Assembly: GCF_900231165.1 (NCBI RefSeq)
Contig: NZ_LT960614.1
Span: 1,858,550-1,922,549, forward strand
DNA from: Hartmannibacter diazotrophicus
GTDB taxonomy: Bacteria > Pseudomonadota > Alphaproteobacteria > Rhizobiales > Pleomorphomonadaceae
Direction: 5' to 3'
DNA: 64,000 nucleotides
How positions within the stretch are numbered: position 1 is the first letter of the stretch; each line of letters begins with the position of its first letter. Below are positions 16,838-24,582 of the stretch, in pieces. The position numbers and the translations under genes were made by a program. Under the pieces are notes generated by a model. The model was not told where the DNA came from and made no database searches. It saw nothing but the letters and a program-made list of their open reading frames with translations.

Positions 16838-18862
16838 ATGAAGAACGCTCGCCGCCGCCTGATGCTCTGCAACTGCGAAAAATCGATGCGGATCGATGGC
16901 CAGACGATCGCACGGCAACTGGGCCTTGACGATCTCCCGGTCCACAGCCAGCTCTGCCGCTCGCAGGTCGACCGCTATGAGGCGGCGCTCGCCGATGGCG
17001 AGGAACTCCTCGTTGCCTGCACGCAGGAGAGCCCGCTTTTCGCCGAGATCGCCGAAGAGAAGGGCCTGGGCGCTCCGGCCTTCGTCAATATCCGCGAGCG
17101 GGCCGGCTGGACGGCGGACGAATCGCCGCTGGCCCCCAAGATCGCGGCCCTGATCGCGGCCGCCAACGCGCCCGTGCGGCCGGCGCGCCTGCGCACCATC
17201 GAGAGCGACGGCCTCTGCCTCGTCGTCGGCGCCGGGCAGGCGGCACTGGATGCGGCGGCGCTCCTCAACCGCACGCTCTCCGTGACGCTGCTCCTGAGCG
17301 ATGCCGACGATTGTCTCCTGCCCGAAGTGCTCGATTTTCCGGTCTTCTCCGGCCGGGTCCGCATGGCGTCCGGCGCGCTCGGCGGCTTCGATGCCACGAT
17401 TGACGGCTACGCCCCGATGCTGCCGTCGTCGCGCGCGACGCCCCAGTTCGCCATGGCACGCGACGGCGCGAAGACCACTTGCTCTGTCATCTTCGACATG
17501 ACCGGCGGCCCGGCGCTCTTCGCCCATGGCCGCGACGGATATTTCCGGGCCCAACCCGGCGATCCGGCGGCGGTGATGCGGGCCGTCTTCGAGGCATCGA
17601 CCTATGTCGGCGAGTTCGAAAAGCCGATCTACGTGACCTATGACGCCGCCATTTGCGTCCACGAGCGCTCGCGCAAGACCGGCTGCACCAAATGCCTCGA
17701 CAATTGCCCGGCCGGGGCCATCACGCCGGACGGCGACGGTGTCCGGATCGATGCCGACATCTGCGGCGGCTGTGGCAACTGCGCGGCCCATTGCCCGACG
17801 GGGGCCGTGGCCTACGCCTACCCCGACCGGGAAGGGATGATCGGCCGGATCCAGCGCCTGGCGAGCACTTATCTGGAGGCCGGCGGCGACAAGCCGGTCC
17901 TTCTGCTTCATGACGCCGGGCACGGAACGCCGCTGATCGGGGCGATGGCCCGCTTCGGCCGTGGCCTGCCCGCCCATGTCCTGCCGGTCGAACTGCATTC
18001 CGCCACCGGCGTCGGCCATGATCTCGTTCTTGCGGCGCTGGCCGCGGGTATCCGTGCGGTCGTCGTCCTGGCCGACCCGGCGAAGGCCGGCGAACTCGAT
18101 GCGGTCCGCGAGGAACTCGCCCTCGTCGATGCGCTGATGAAGGGCATCGGCATTGACGGTGCCCGCGCTCATCTGGCCGTTGAAAGCGATCCGGACGCGG
18201 TCGAGGCGCTGCTCTGGGATCTCGCGCCGCCAACCGAAATCTGCCGCACGGCGCCGCTCGCGACCGACAAAAAGCGCGAAACCGCCCGCATTGCGATCGG
18301 CACGCTCGCCAAGGCCGGCGCGCCGGCGAGTGATCTTTTCGTTCTGCCGGCCTCCGCCCCCTACGGCACGGTGGAGGTCAACAAGGAAACCTGTACGCTC
18401 TGCATGGCCTGCGTCGCATCCTGTCCCGTCGAGGCGCTGCGCGACACCCCGGAGGAGCCGAAGCTGCGCTTCGTCGAGGCCTCCTGCGTGCAGTGCGGCC
18501 TTTGCGAGGCGACATGCCCGGAAAGCGCCATCACGCTGCAGCCGCGCTACAATCTGGCAACGGCGGCCTTGAGCCCGGTGACGCTCAACGAGGACGAACC
18601 GGCGCTCTGTACCTCCTGCGGCAGACCCTTTGCGACCAAGGGCACCCTGCGGCGCATCCGCGAGATGCTCGGCGGCAAGAACCGCATGTTCCAGAGCGAG
18701 GAGCAGGTGGCATTGATCGGCATGTGCGACACCTGCCGGCTGGAAAGCCTGTCGAGCGGCGGACGCGATCCTTTCGCCCTGGCGCGGCGCGAGGCGCCGA
18801 GAACGACGGACGATTATCTCCGGGAACGTGAGCAGGACAAGGAAACGTCCGGCAAGAACTGA
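16838..18862 (+). CDS. Multi-[4Fe-4S] ferredoxin-like protein of the formate dehydrogenase island
   Basis: A 674-residue cytoplasmic protein. After a short LMLCNCEKS start comes a region with a weak nucleotide-binding-like stretch (LCLVVGAGQAALDAAALL), then ferredoxin motifs: CTKCLDNCPAGAI, CGGCGNCAAHCPTGAV, CTLCMACVASCPVEAL and CVQCGLCEATCPESAI, each a CxxCxxCxxxCP-type cluster site, and finally CTSCG and CDTC pairs. The ATG at 16838 follows an AAGGGA site. Family members sit next to DUF3305/3306 and Fdh3 genes; a role in supplying electrons or reducing power for cofactor assembly is inferred. It could equally be an electron-confurcating adaptor; no direct evidence. Confidence 0.85.
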   Translation: MKNARRRLMLCNCEKSMRIDGQTIARQLGLDDLPVHSQLCRSQVDRYEAALADGEELLVACTQESPLFAEIAEEKGLGAPAFVNIRERAGWTADESPLAPKIAALIAAANAPVRPARLRTIESDGLCLVVGAGQAALDAAALLNRTLSVTLLLSDADDCLLPEVLDFPVFSGRVRMASGALGGFDATIDGYAPMLPSSRATPQFAMARDGAKTTCSVIFDMTGGPALFAHGRDGYFRAQPGDPAAVMRAVFEASTYVGEFEKPIYVTYDAAICVHERSRKTGCTKCLDNCPAGAITPDGDGVRIDADICGGCGNCAAHCPTGAVAYAYPDREGMIGRIQRLASTYLEAGGDKPVLLLHDAGHGTPLIGAMARFGRGLPAHVLPVELHSATGVGHDLVLAALAAGIRAVVVLADPAKAGELDAVREELALVDALMKGIGIDGARAHLAVESDPDAVEALLWDLAPPTEICRTAPLATDKKRETARIAIGTLAKAGAPASDLFVLPASAPYGTVEVNKETCTLCMACVASCPVEALRDTPEEPKLRFVEASCVQCGLCEATCPESAITLQPRYNLATAALSPVTLNEDEPALCTSCGRPFATKGTLRRIREMLGGKNRMFQSEEQVALIGMCDTCRLESLSSGGRDPFALARREAPRTTDDYLREREQDKETSGKN

Positions 18863-18911
18863 GCGCTGTTGCCGTCTAAAGGACCGTCCGGTCGGTGAGA
18901 CGGGTCATACG

Positions 18912-18946
18912 ACGGTGAGTCGCGGCGGTGCGCGGTTCACCGTTTT
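18912..18946 (+). terminator. Probable terminator after the multi-ferredoxin gene
   Basis: Stem ACGGTGA (18912-18918) / TCACCGT (18937-18943) with an inner CGCG/CGCG pairing, followed by TTTT. It lies 50 bp beyond the plus-strand stop and just before the end of the convergent minus-strand operon. Confidence 0.6.
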
Positions 18947-18962
18947 GGACGCTGCGTGGGGC

Positions 18963-19283
18963 TCAGTTCCGCCCTGTGCAGAGTTGCCGCGCCCGCGACT
19001 CCGTAAGCCGTGCCGCATCTTCGCTCAAGAGCCCCTGTTCCACGAGACGATTGATCTCGCCAAGCCGCTTGTCGACGCAGTCGGCAACGGCAGGCGAGGG
19101 CGCGGCCAGCGGCAGGTCGGCGGCGCTCTGGGGCATCATCAGCGGCACGGTCTCGGCATTCCGCCAGATCATCCATGCGAGAAGGCCGAAGGCGATGGCA
19201 AGCACCAGCGCGATAACGCGCATGGGCAGGCCGTTGACGAACTTGCGGCCCTGCGCATCGGAGTGACGGGCGGTGGTGGCCAT
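18963..19283 (-). CDS. Small single-pass membrane protein of the formate dehydrogenase island
   Basis: A protein of 106 residues: a polar N-terminus, one membrane helix at about residues 21-40 (MRVIALVLAIAFGLLAWMIW), and a soluble tail with two cysteines (ADCVDKRLGEINRLVEQG and ARQLCTGRN). The tail, with the RLGEINRLVEQGLLSEDAA pattern, may be periplasmic. It is last in the minus-strand fdh3 operon, 13 bp after the DUF6352-like gene. I do not recognise a named family; it is probably a conserved accessory. Confidence 0.7.
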   Translation of the reverse strand: MATTARHSDAQGRKFVNGLPMRVIALVLAIAFGLLAWMIWRNAETVPLMMPQSAADLPLAAPSPAVADCVDKRLGEINRLVEQGLLSEDAARLTESRARQLCTGRN

Positions 19284-19296
19284 GAAGGGCTGTCCT

Positions 19297-20349
19297 TTAT
19301 TGTTTCTCCCGCCGTAGGGGCAGGTTGACGAGAATATTCTGCGGCTTCATCCGGATGACGTTGTCCGGCGTCATTGCAAGGCCGAGATAGGCCGGCTTGC
19401 CGCGCATGAAGACGCTGACGCTCTCCTGTTCGAGAAAGTCGGTCCGGAACAGGGCGGCGATCCGTGAAACCGCGCCCTCAGGCAGTGGATCCTCGTTGTA
19501 GAGCGCATTGAGGATGCCCGTCGCCTCCGCATCGAGACCGACATGCCATGACCAGTGTTCGTCGCGAACCGATTGCAGCGGTGTGACGCGGATTTCGATG
19601 TTGAGGAAATGCCTGACCCACCGCTCGACGACACGGGCAAAGGCGTCGAGGCCGGGCCGCGTGTAGCGGAAGTCGAGCGCGAAATTGAACTGGTCCGCAC
19701 GGTCGGCATAGTCGCCGGCATTGGTCCGAGACAGGACATCGAGACTGATTTCCCGCTGCGGCATGCCGGCATCCGCGAGAAGGGCATCGAGACCGCCGAG
19801 GCCGCCGCGCTGCGAATACATCTCCACCACTTCGGCATCGGCGAGCATCAGCTGCTCGTCGTCGATCGTGACCTTCTGGTCGCGAAAGAAGATTTCGGCG
19901 GCGCGGTAGACGAACGGGTCTTCCTCGCCATCCAGGATATGCGCCAGGATCACATGCACGAGCTGTTCGTAGAAGACGGGCGGAACGCGCGGCGCCGTCT
20001 CGCTGAAGAGGCCGAGATAGGCGCCTTCGAGCGTGCCGTGCTTCACCAGATGATCGCGGTAGCGCAGGAGCAGCCGGTAGTTTTCCGCCGTATCCTGATC
20101 GACCATTGCAGCAAGCTCGTCATTGCCGACGGGCGCGAGCGGATCCATCATCAGCCGTTCGAAGAGACGGTGTTCGACCTCGCAGCTCTCGTCGACGGGG
20201 TGGATTTCCGGCCGGGTGTAATAGGCGCGCAGGAAATCCGGCGTCACCTCAAGCCAACCGGCAGCGTCCGGCGCAGTCAGATGAAGGCCGGACGACTTCC
20301 AGGCGATCGGCCTTTGCGTCGTGGTGGGAATGTGATGCTCCATGGTCAT
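19297..20349 (-). CDS. DUF6352-like accessory protein of the formate dehydrogenase island
   Basis: A 350-residue soluble protein with no signal peptide or metal motif. The central part reads AGWLEVTPDFLRAYYTRPEI, FERLMMDPLAP, and later EIFFRDQKVTIDDEQ, which I recall as the pattern of DUF6352 proteins, found beside formate dehydrogenase and ligase-like genes; that name is from memory and not verified. The start overlaps the stop of the ligase-like gene (ATGA), so the two are translationally coupled. ATG at 20343 is an equally possible start. Function unknown. Confidence 0.65.
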   Translation of the reverse strand: MTMEHHIPTTTQRPIAWKSSGLHLTAPDAAGWLEVTPDFLRAYYTRPEIHPVDESCEVEHRLFERLMMDPLAPVGNDELAAMVDQDTAENYRLLLRYRDHLVKHGTLEGAYLGLFSETAPRVPPVFYEQLVHVILAHILDGEEDPFVYRAAEIFFRDQKVTIDDEQLMLADAEVVEMYSQRGGLGGLDALLADAGMPQREISLDVLSRTNAGDYADRADQFNFALDFRYTRPGLDAFARVVERWVRHFLNIEIRVTPLQSVRDEHWSWHVGLDAEATGILNALYNEDPLPEGAVSRIAALFRTDFLEQESVSVFMRGKPAYLGLAMTPDNVIRMKPQNILVNLPLRREKQ

Positions 20350-21104
20350 GAGACGGGTGCCAGCGGTTGCATGCTTCTACGGAAGACGTCACTGAGGTGG
20401 ATCACCATTCTTGCGTCATTGGTGTCGAGCTGGAAGCCCCCCGAAGGATCGAGGCCGGCCATGCGGCCTTGCAGGGAACGCCCGTGAAGCGGGACCTCCA
20501 CATCGCGCCCGAGCCCATCCGCGCAGGCGAGGAATGAGCGGCGGGCAAGAGCAAAGCCCTCTTCCTGCCATTCGTCGAGCCGCGCGAGGAAATGCCGGGC
20601 AACGGCCCCCAGTATCTGACTGCGATCCAGATCGCCGCAACCTTCCTCGAAAAGAACGGTCGTGCCCGGATTGAGGCCGGGATCGTTCAAAGCTTCCTCC
20701 CGATCGACAGCGACACTGAAATCGACGACGAGTCGCGGCGGGATGTCGTCGGCGCCGGTCTCTGGCGGCACCCAAAGTCCGACACGGCCGACGTCCGCAC
20801 CATTGACCAGCACGGTCTGCGGCCAGCGCAACGTCACCGCCAGATTGGGCGGCCCGATAGCGCCAAGCGCGTCGGCGATCGAGACCATGAGAAGCGGAAC
20901 GGCCTGCACGGCCTCAGAGAAGGGCACCTCCGGTTCCAGAACGATGGCCGCTTGGGCGTGTGTCGTCCGCAGCGACCAGAGGAGATCCCCGGCGCCAAGA
21001 TCGCCGCTCCGCGCGCCCTCGATCGCCAGGCGCACGACATCTTCGTCGGTGACAACGGCACGCGGCGCATAGGCAGGCGGAAATCGGGGATCGGACGGGC
21101 TCAT
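20346..21104 (-). CDS. Biotin/lipoate A/B protein ligase-like protein, possibly non-catalytic
   Basis: A protein of 252 residues. The region LLWSLRTTHAQAAIVLEPEV ... LAVTLRWPQTVLVNGADVGR resembles the BirA/LplA catalytic core (KWPND...K..G), and a short C-terminal domain (GRSLQGRMAGLDPSGGFQL) matches the BirA-type small domain. However the GRGRRGR loop is missing and the lysine expected after WPxD is not visible, so it may have lost ligase activity. The ATG at 21104 is chosen as the first one that gives family-like sequence. It is conserved beside Fdh3-type operons in related genomes as far as I recall; a role in Fdh or cofactor maturation is inference. Confidence 0.7.
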   Translation of the reverse strand: MSPSDPRFPPAYAPRAVVTDEDVVRLAIEGARSGDLGAGDLLWSLRTTHAQAAIVLEPEVPFSEAVQAVPLLMVSIADALGAIGPPNLAVTLRWPQTVLVNGADVGRVGLWVPPETGADDIPPRLVVDFSVAVDREEALNDPGLNPGTTVLFEEGCGDLDRSQILGAVARHFLARLDEWQEEGFALARRSFLACADGLGRDVEVPLHGRSLQGRMAGLDPSGGFQLDTNDARMVIHLSDVFRRSMQPLAPVS

Positions 21105-21127
21105 GGACGCATCACCTGTGCAGCCTC

Positions 21128-21256
21128 TCAATTGAGACGCACGTTGCTGCTGGAGTAGGCCGAGGCCGATGAGGTTTCGAGCGTGCCATTGAGGACGTAG
21201 CTGGCGCCGACCGCGACAACAAGAAGGACCACGACACTGGCGAGAAAGGCTTTCAT
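21128..21256 (-). CDS. 42-residue membrane/exported miniprotein in the fdh3 operon
   Basis: A very short gene between the WD40-cytochrome gene (8 bp gap) and the ligase-like gene (23 bp gap), starting MKAFLASVVVLLVVAVGASY, i.e. one Lys then a hydrophobic helix, followed by a Ser/Ala-rich tail ending SSNVRLN. It looks like a signal anchor or an exported peptide. Similar small proteins ending in a VRL-type motif occur near rhizobial respiratory dehydrogenase operons. Its tight placement within the operon argues that it is real. Function unknown; it could be a small subunit that anchors the cytochrome or Fdh3C. Confidence 0.6.
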   Translation of the reverse strand: MKAFLASVVVLLVVAVGASYVLNGTLETSSASAYSSSNVRLN

Positions 21257-21264
21257 GATCCGTC

Positions 21265-22671
21265 CTACTCCATGATCTGATTGTCTTTTGCGGTGCTGAC
21301 CTGCGGGTTGGTCGCCCGCTTGAGGAAGGAAACCAGCGCATCGCGCCGCTCGACTGCCTTGAGCCTTTGCACCGGCATCTTGGTTCCCGGCACCATGACG
21401 TCCGGCCCGTCGTCGAAGAGCGCGCCGACCGTCTTCTCCGTCCAGACGATGCCGGACCGCTTCAGGGCATCCGAATAGACATAACCCTCGACCGAGCCGG
21501 CAGTTCGACCGAACAGGCCGAAAAGCGTCGGTCCGGCCCGGTGCGCCCCGTCCGGCGTCAGCGTGTGGCAGACGGAACATTTGCGCTGGAACTCGACTTC
21601 GCCCGGATCGTCGGCGGCCTGGCGCTGAAAGCGGCGGGGATAGACGGACTGGACCTCATCGCGTGCAAGACGCGGTTCCACCTGCCAGAGAATCGCGAAG
21701 TCGTCGAGGCCGGCCCGGAAGAGGCGATGGCCATCCGGCATGAAGGAGAGCCCCCAGATCGGTCCGTAGGCGTCGTGATAGTCCTCGGCGAGAACGCCCG
21801 TCTCGATGTCGAAGACGCGGATATGTCCGTCGCCGCTGCCGCTTGCAAGCCAGCCGACCCGCGGCGAGACGGCCAGCGAGAGGATCGGGTGCTCACCTTC
21901 GGAGAGCACGGTCACGTCCCCCGTCAGAAGGTCGACAACGCCGGTCTTGCCGTCGATGCTGCCGAAGGCGAGTTCGGAAGCGCCGGGCAGGGGCGCGAGC
22001 ACGTTGATGCCCCAGCCGTTGTCGGCAACGACGGTGGGGTCGCCGTCGATGCGGCCGTCGTCGGTGAGCGCGAAGCCCCGGATTTTGCCGTCGTAGCAGC
22101 CGGTGAAAAGGGTCTTGCCGTCGAGCGAGAAAGCGACGGCGTTGACGTTGCCCCGATGCCCTTCGGCCCGCGCGATTTCCCGGGCGTCCGCAATCGCATG
22201 GACACGGGCCGTGCCATCCCAGCGCGCGCTTGCGGCAAAACGGCCGTTCGGGCTGACGGCGACGTCCAGCACCTTGTCCGGCGTGTCGGTCGCGCGCGCG
22301 ATCAATCGCCCGTCCGAAAGATCCCAGACCGCGACACTGCCGTCGTCGGATACGGACACGGCCTTGTTGCTGGAAGGGACGAAGGCAACGTCGTTGACGG
22401 CGGCCTCGTGGCCGATCAATCGGGCGCGGACCGTTCCGGTCTTGCCAACAAGATCCCAGAGAATGACGGAATAATCGAAGGAAGCCGTCAGGGCCCTCCC
22501 GCCGTCGTCGTTGACCGTGACCGCCTTGATCGGGCCGCCATGGCCGGCGAGGCGCGCGGGCAGGGTGTCATCGGCGGCGGCGGGCAACGGCTCTCCGAAC
22601 GTGGTCAGCAGAAGGGCGAGCGGAAGCAGCGTCTGCAGCGGCTGTGTCAGGAAAGGGGCGGCGATGATCAT
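21265..22671 (-). CDS. Periplasmic WD40-repeat / cytochrome c fusion protein
   Basis: A 468-residue exported protein. A signal peptide covers residues 1-33 (ending PLPAAADD). Residues about 38-335 are WD40 repeats (LIGHEAAVNDVAFVPSSNKA, SVAVWDL, GHRGNVNAVAFS, DGHIRVFDIETG), a beta-propeller. Residues about 350-468 form a class I cytochrome c: haem site CSVCH at residues 365-369 and an axial Met in the GTKMP segment. The gene is 21 bp after the Fdh3 gamma gene, so this cytochrome may accept electrons from Fdh3 or dock to it through the propeller. This fusion is a distinctive accessory of such clusters. Confidence 0.85.
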   Translation of the reverse strand: MIIAAPFLTQPLQTLLPLALLLTTFGEPLPAAADDTLPARLAGHGGPIKAVTVNDDGGRALTASFDYSVILWDLVGKTGTVRARLIGHEAAVNDVAFVPSSNKAVSVSDDGSVAVWDLSDGRLIARATDTPDKVLDVAVSPNGRFAASARWDGTARVHAIADAREIARAEGHRGNVNAVAFSLDGKTLFTGCYDGKIRGFALTDDGRIDGDPTVVADNGWGINVLAPLPGASELAFGSIDGKTGVVDLLTGDVTVLSEGEHPILSLAVSPRVGWLASGSGDGHIRVFDIETGVLAEDYHDAYGPIWGLSFMPDGHRLFRAGLDDFAILWQVEPRLARDEVQSVYPRRFQRQAADDPGEVEFQRKCSVCHTLTPDGAHRAGPTLFGLFGRTAGSVEGYVYSDALKRSGIVWTEKTVGALFDDGPDVMVPGTKMPVQRLKAVERRDALVSFLKRATNPQVSTAKDNQIME

Positions 22672-22692
22672 CGACGCGATCCTTGCGTTGGC

Positions 22693-23868
22693 TCATTCGG
22701 CGGCTTGCCCGCGATAGGGTCTTGGACGCTGCGACGTTCCCTCGGAGGTCATCTCCTCCACCCACAGCGAGTGGTGCTCGCGGGCCCAGTTAAGGTCGAC
22801 TTCGCCCGATCCCATCGCGTCGAAGGCACCCTCCATGCCGATCGAGCCGATGTAGATATGGGCAAGGATCACGCAGATGAGGAAGACTGCCATCGCCGCA
22901 TGCCAGATGGTGTTGAGCTGCTGCTCCATGATGGGCGCGTAGGGCGTGTCGGGCAGGCCGGTGAGGGCCGGGATGTCGATGCCGATCCCCTTGAGCGCCG
23001 TGAAGGTGTCGGAGAAGAAAGTGTAGTGGAAGGGATAAAGCAGCGCCCAGCCCGAGATGCAAAGCGACAGCCCGCAGAGCATCACGGACCAGAAGATGAG
23101 CTTCTGGCCGGCATTGAACTTCTTCGCCGGCGGATGGGAGTGCTTCGACAGGAGGCCGCCAGCCTTGGCCAGCCAGACGATGTCGTGCCGGTTGGGCACG
23201 TTGTGGATGACCCAGGTGACGAAGGCGATCGCCAGGCCTAGCATGAATGCGAAGGCCACATAGTTGTGCGACAGCTTGAGGAAGGCCGACATCGGGCCGA
23301 ACAGATCCTTGCCGATGATGGGCATGACCAACTCACGTCCGAACGAGATGTTGAGCCCGCTGATCGCCAGGATGATGAAGGAGAGCGCCATCAGCCAGTG
23401 GGCCATGCGCTCCAGGCCGGAAAAGCGCGGGATGAGCACACCTGAAAGGCCCTTTTCGACCCGGATTCGCCCGCGCAGCGCGAAGAACAGCGACAGGAGC
23501 AGCAACGTGCCGACAATGGCGAGGCCGAAATAATCGTAGAGGGAGCCGTTGCGCAGGGACCGCCAGTCCTCGCCGCCGGCCTGGATCAGTGTGGCCGCCT
23601 TGGAATCCGGGATCGTGATATTGCCGGTCATGCCGGCCTTCACGCCGCGCCAGAGATCGGAATCGGACGTGTTGCCGAGCGCGCCGCCGGGCGGATTGCC
23701 GCCGACCGCATCCGGCGCCGATGTGGACACCGCATTGTCCGGCGGGCGGACCGAACTCTGGGCAAGGGACGGGGAGGGAAGGACAAGAAAGAGCGCGACG
23801 ACAATGGCCGCGAGCCACATCAATGCGCGGAAAACAGGAAGACGGTCAGGCCCAGCGGTCGCGTGCAT
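22693..23868 (-). CDS. fdh3C: Formate dehydrogenase gamma subunit (cytochrome b, FdoI family)
   Basis: A protein of 391 residues. A signal-like N-terminus (ALMWLAAIVVALFLVLPSPSLAQ) and a periplasmic stretch of about 110 residues precede four membrane helices. Haem-b histidines are seen in HWLMALSFIILAISGL, LSHNYVAFAF, and HAAMAVFLICVILAHIYIG; the C-terminal part (GSGEVDLNWAREHHSLWVEE) is conserved in FdoI/FdnI. The extended N-terminus is typical of rhizobial Fdh3C. The ATG at 23868 has AGGTGA a few bases upstream. It anchors FdhA/B to the membrane and passes formate electrons to quinone or to the neighbouring cytochrome c. Confidence 0.9.
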   Translation of the reverse strand: MHATAGPDRLPVFRALMWLAAIVVALFLVLPSPSLAQSSVRPPDNAVSTSAPDAVGGNPPGGALGNTSDSDLWRGVKAGMTGNITIPDSKAATLIQAGGEDWRSLRNGSLYDYFGLAIVGTLLLLSLFFALRGRIRVEKGLSGVLIPRFSGLERMAHWLMALSFIILAISGLNISFGRELVMPIIGKDLFGPMSAFLKLSHNYVAFAFMLGLAIAFVTWVIHNVPNRHDIVWLAKAGGLLSKHSHPPAKKFNAGQKLIFWSVMLCGLSLCISGWALLYPFHYTFFSDTFTALKGIGIDIPALTGLPDTPYAPIMEQQLNTIWHAAMAVFLICVILAHIYIGSIGMEGAFDAMGSGEVDLNWAREHHSLWVEEMTSEGTSQRPRPYRGQAAE

Positions 23869-23975
23869 GGTTTCACCTTGTGCATTCGGTTCCCGTGGAA
23901 CTCTCAAGACGCTTTGAGGGACGGAGTTCACCGCCCGCCCCTCAGTCGCAGCATGTCGAATGGACAGGATGAGCC

Positions 23976-24572
23976 TCAGCCCCCGGTCTTCTTCTCGTAG
24001 GCCGTGCCCCAGCCCCAGGCACCCGCGCCGAAGCCACGGGCGACGACGCGCTCGCGATAGATGGACGAGACGACGTCGCCGTCACCGGCCAGAAGCGCCT
24101 TGGTGGAGCACATCTCCGCGCAGAGCGGCAGCTTGCCCTCGGCAAGGCGGTTGCGGCCGTATTTCTGGAACTCGGCGGCGGAGTTGTCCTCTTCCGGGCC
24201 GCCGCCGCAGAAGGTGCACTTGTCCATCTTGCCGCGCGAACCGAAGTTCGAGGCCTGCGGATACTGCGGCGCGCCGAAGGGGCAGGCATAGAAGCAGTAG
24301 CCGCAACCGATGCACAGGTCCTTGGAGTGCAGCACCACGCCGTCGGACGTCTGGTAGAAGCAGTCCACCGGGCAGACGGCCATGCACGGCGCGTCCGAGC
24401 AGTGCATGCAGGCGACCGAGATCGTCCGCTCGCCGGGCTTGCCGTCGTTGATGGTGACGACGCGCCGGCGGTTGACGCCCCACGGAACCTCGTTCTCGTT
24501 CTTGCAGGCGGTGACGCAGGCGTTGCACTCGATGCAGCGCTCAGCGTCGCAGAGGAATTTCATGCGTGCCAT
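23976..24572 (-). CDS. fdh3B: Formate dehydrogenase beta subunit, four [4Fe-4S] clusters (FDH3 beta)
   Basis: A protein of 198 residues, rich in cysteine motifs: CIECNACVTACK, CMHCSDAPCMAVCP, CIGCGYCFYACP and CTFCGG...CAEMCSTKA give four cubane clusters that relay electrons from the alpha to the gamma subunit. There is no Tat signal or C-terminal anchor, so it is exported with alpha. Length and sequence match the short FDH3-type beta rather than the longer FdnH. It follows fdh3A by 10 bp with a GGAGG site before the ATG. Confidence 0.93.
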   Translation of the reverse strand: MARMKFLCDAERCIECNACVTACKNENEVPWGVNRRRVVTINDGKPGERTISVACMHCSDAPCMAVCPVDCFYQTSDGVVLHSKDLCIGCGYCFYACPFGAPQYPQASNFGSRGKMDKCTFCGGGPEEDNSAAEFQKYGRNRLAEGKLPLCAEMCSTKALLAGDGDVVSSIYRERVVARGFGAGAWGWGTAYEKKTGG

Positions 24573-24582
24573 TGGTTCCTCC

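Noticed and set aside
21367-23241. A 624-codon plus-strand open frame across the cytochrome and fdh3C genes
   Set aside because: Antisense to two genes with clear motifs; no family resemblance.
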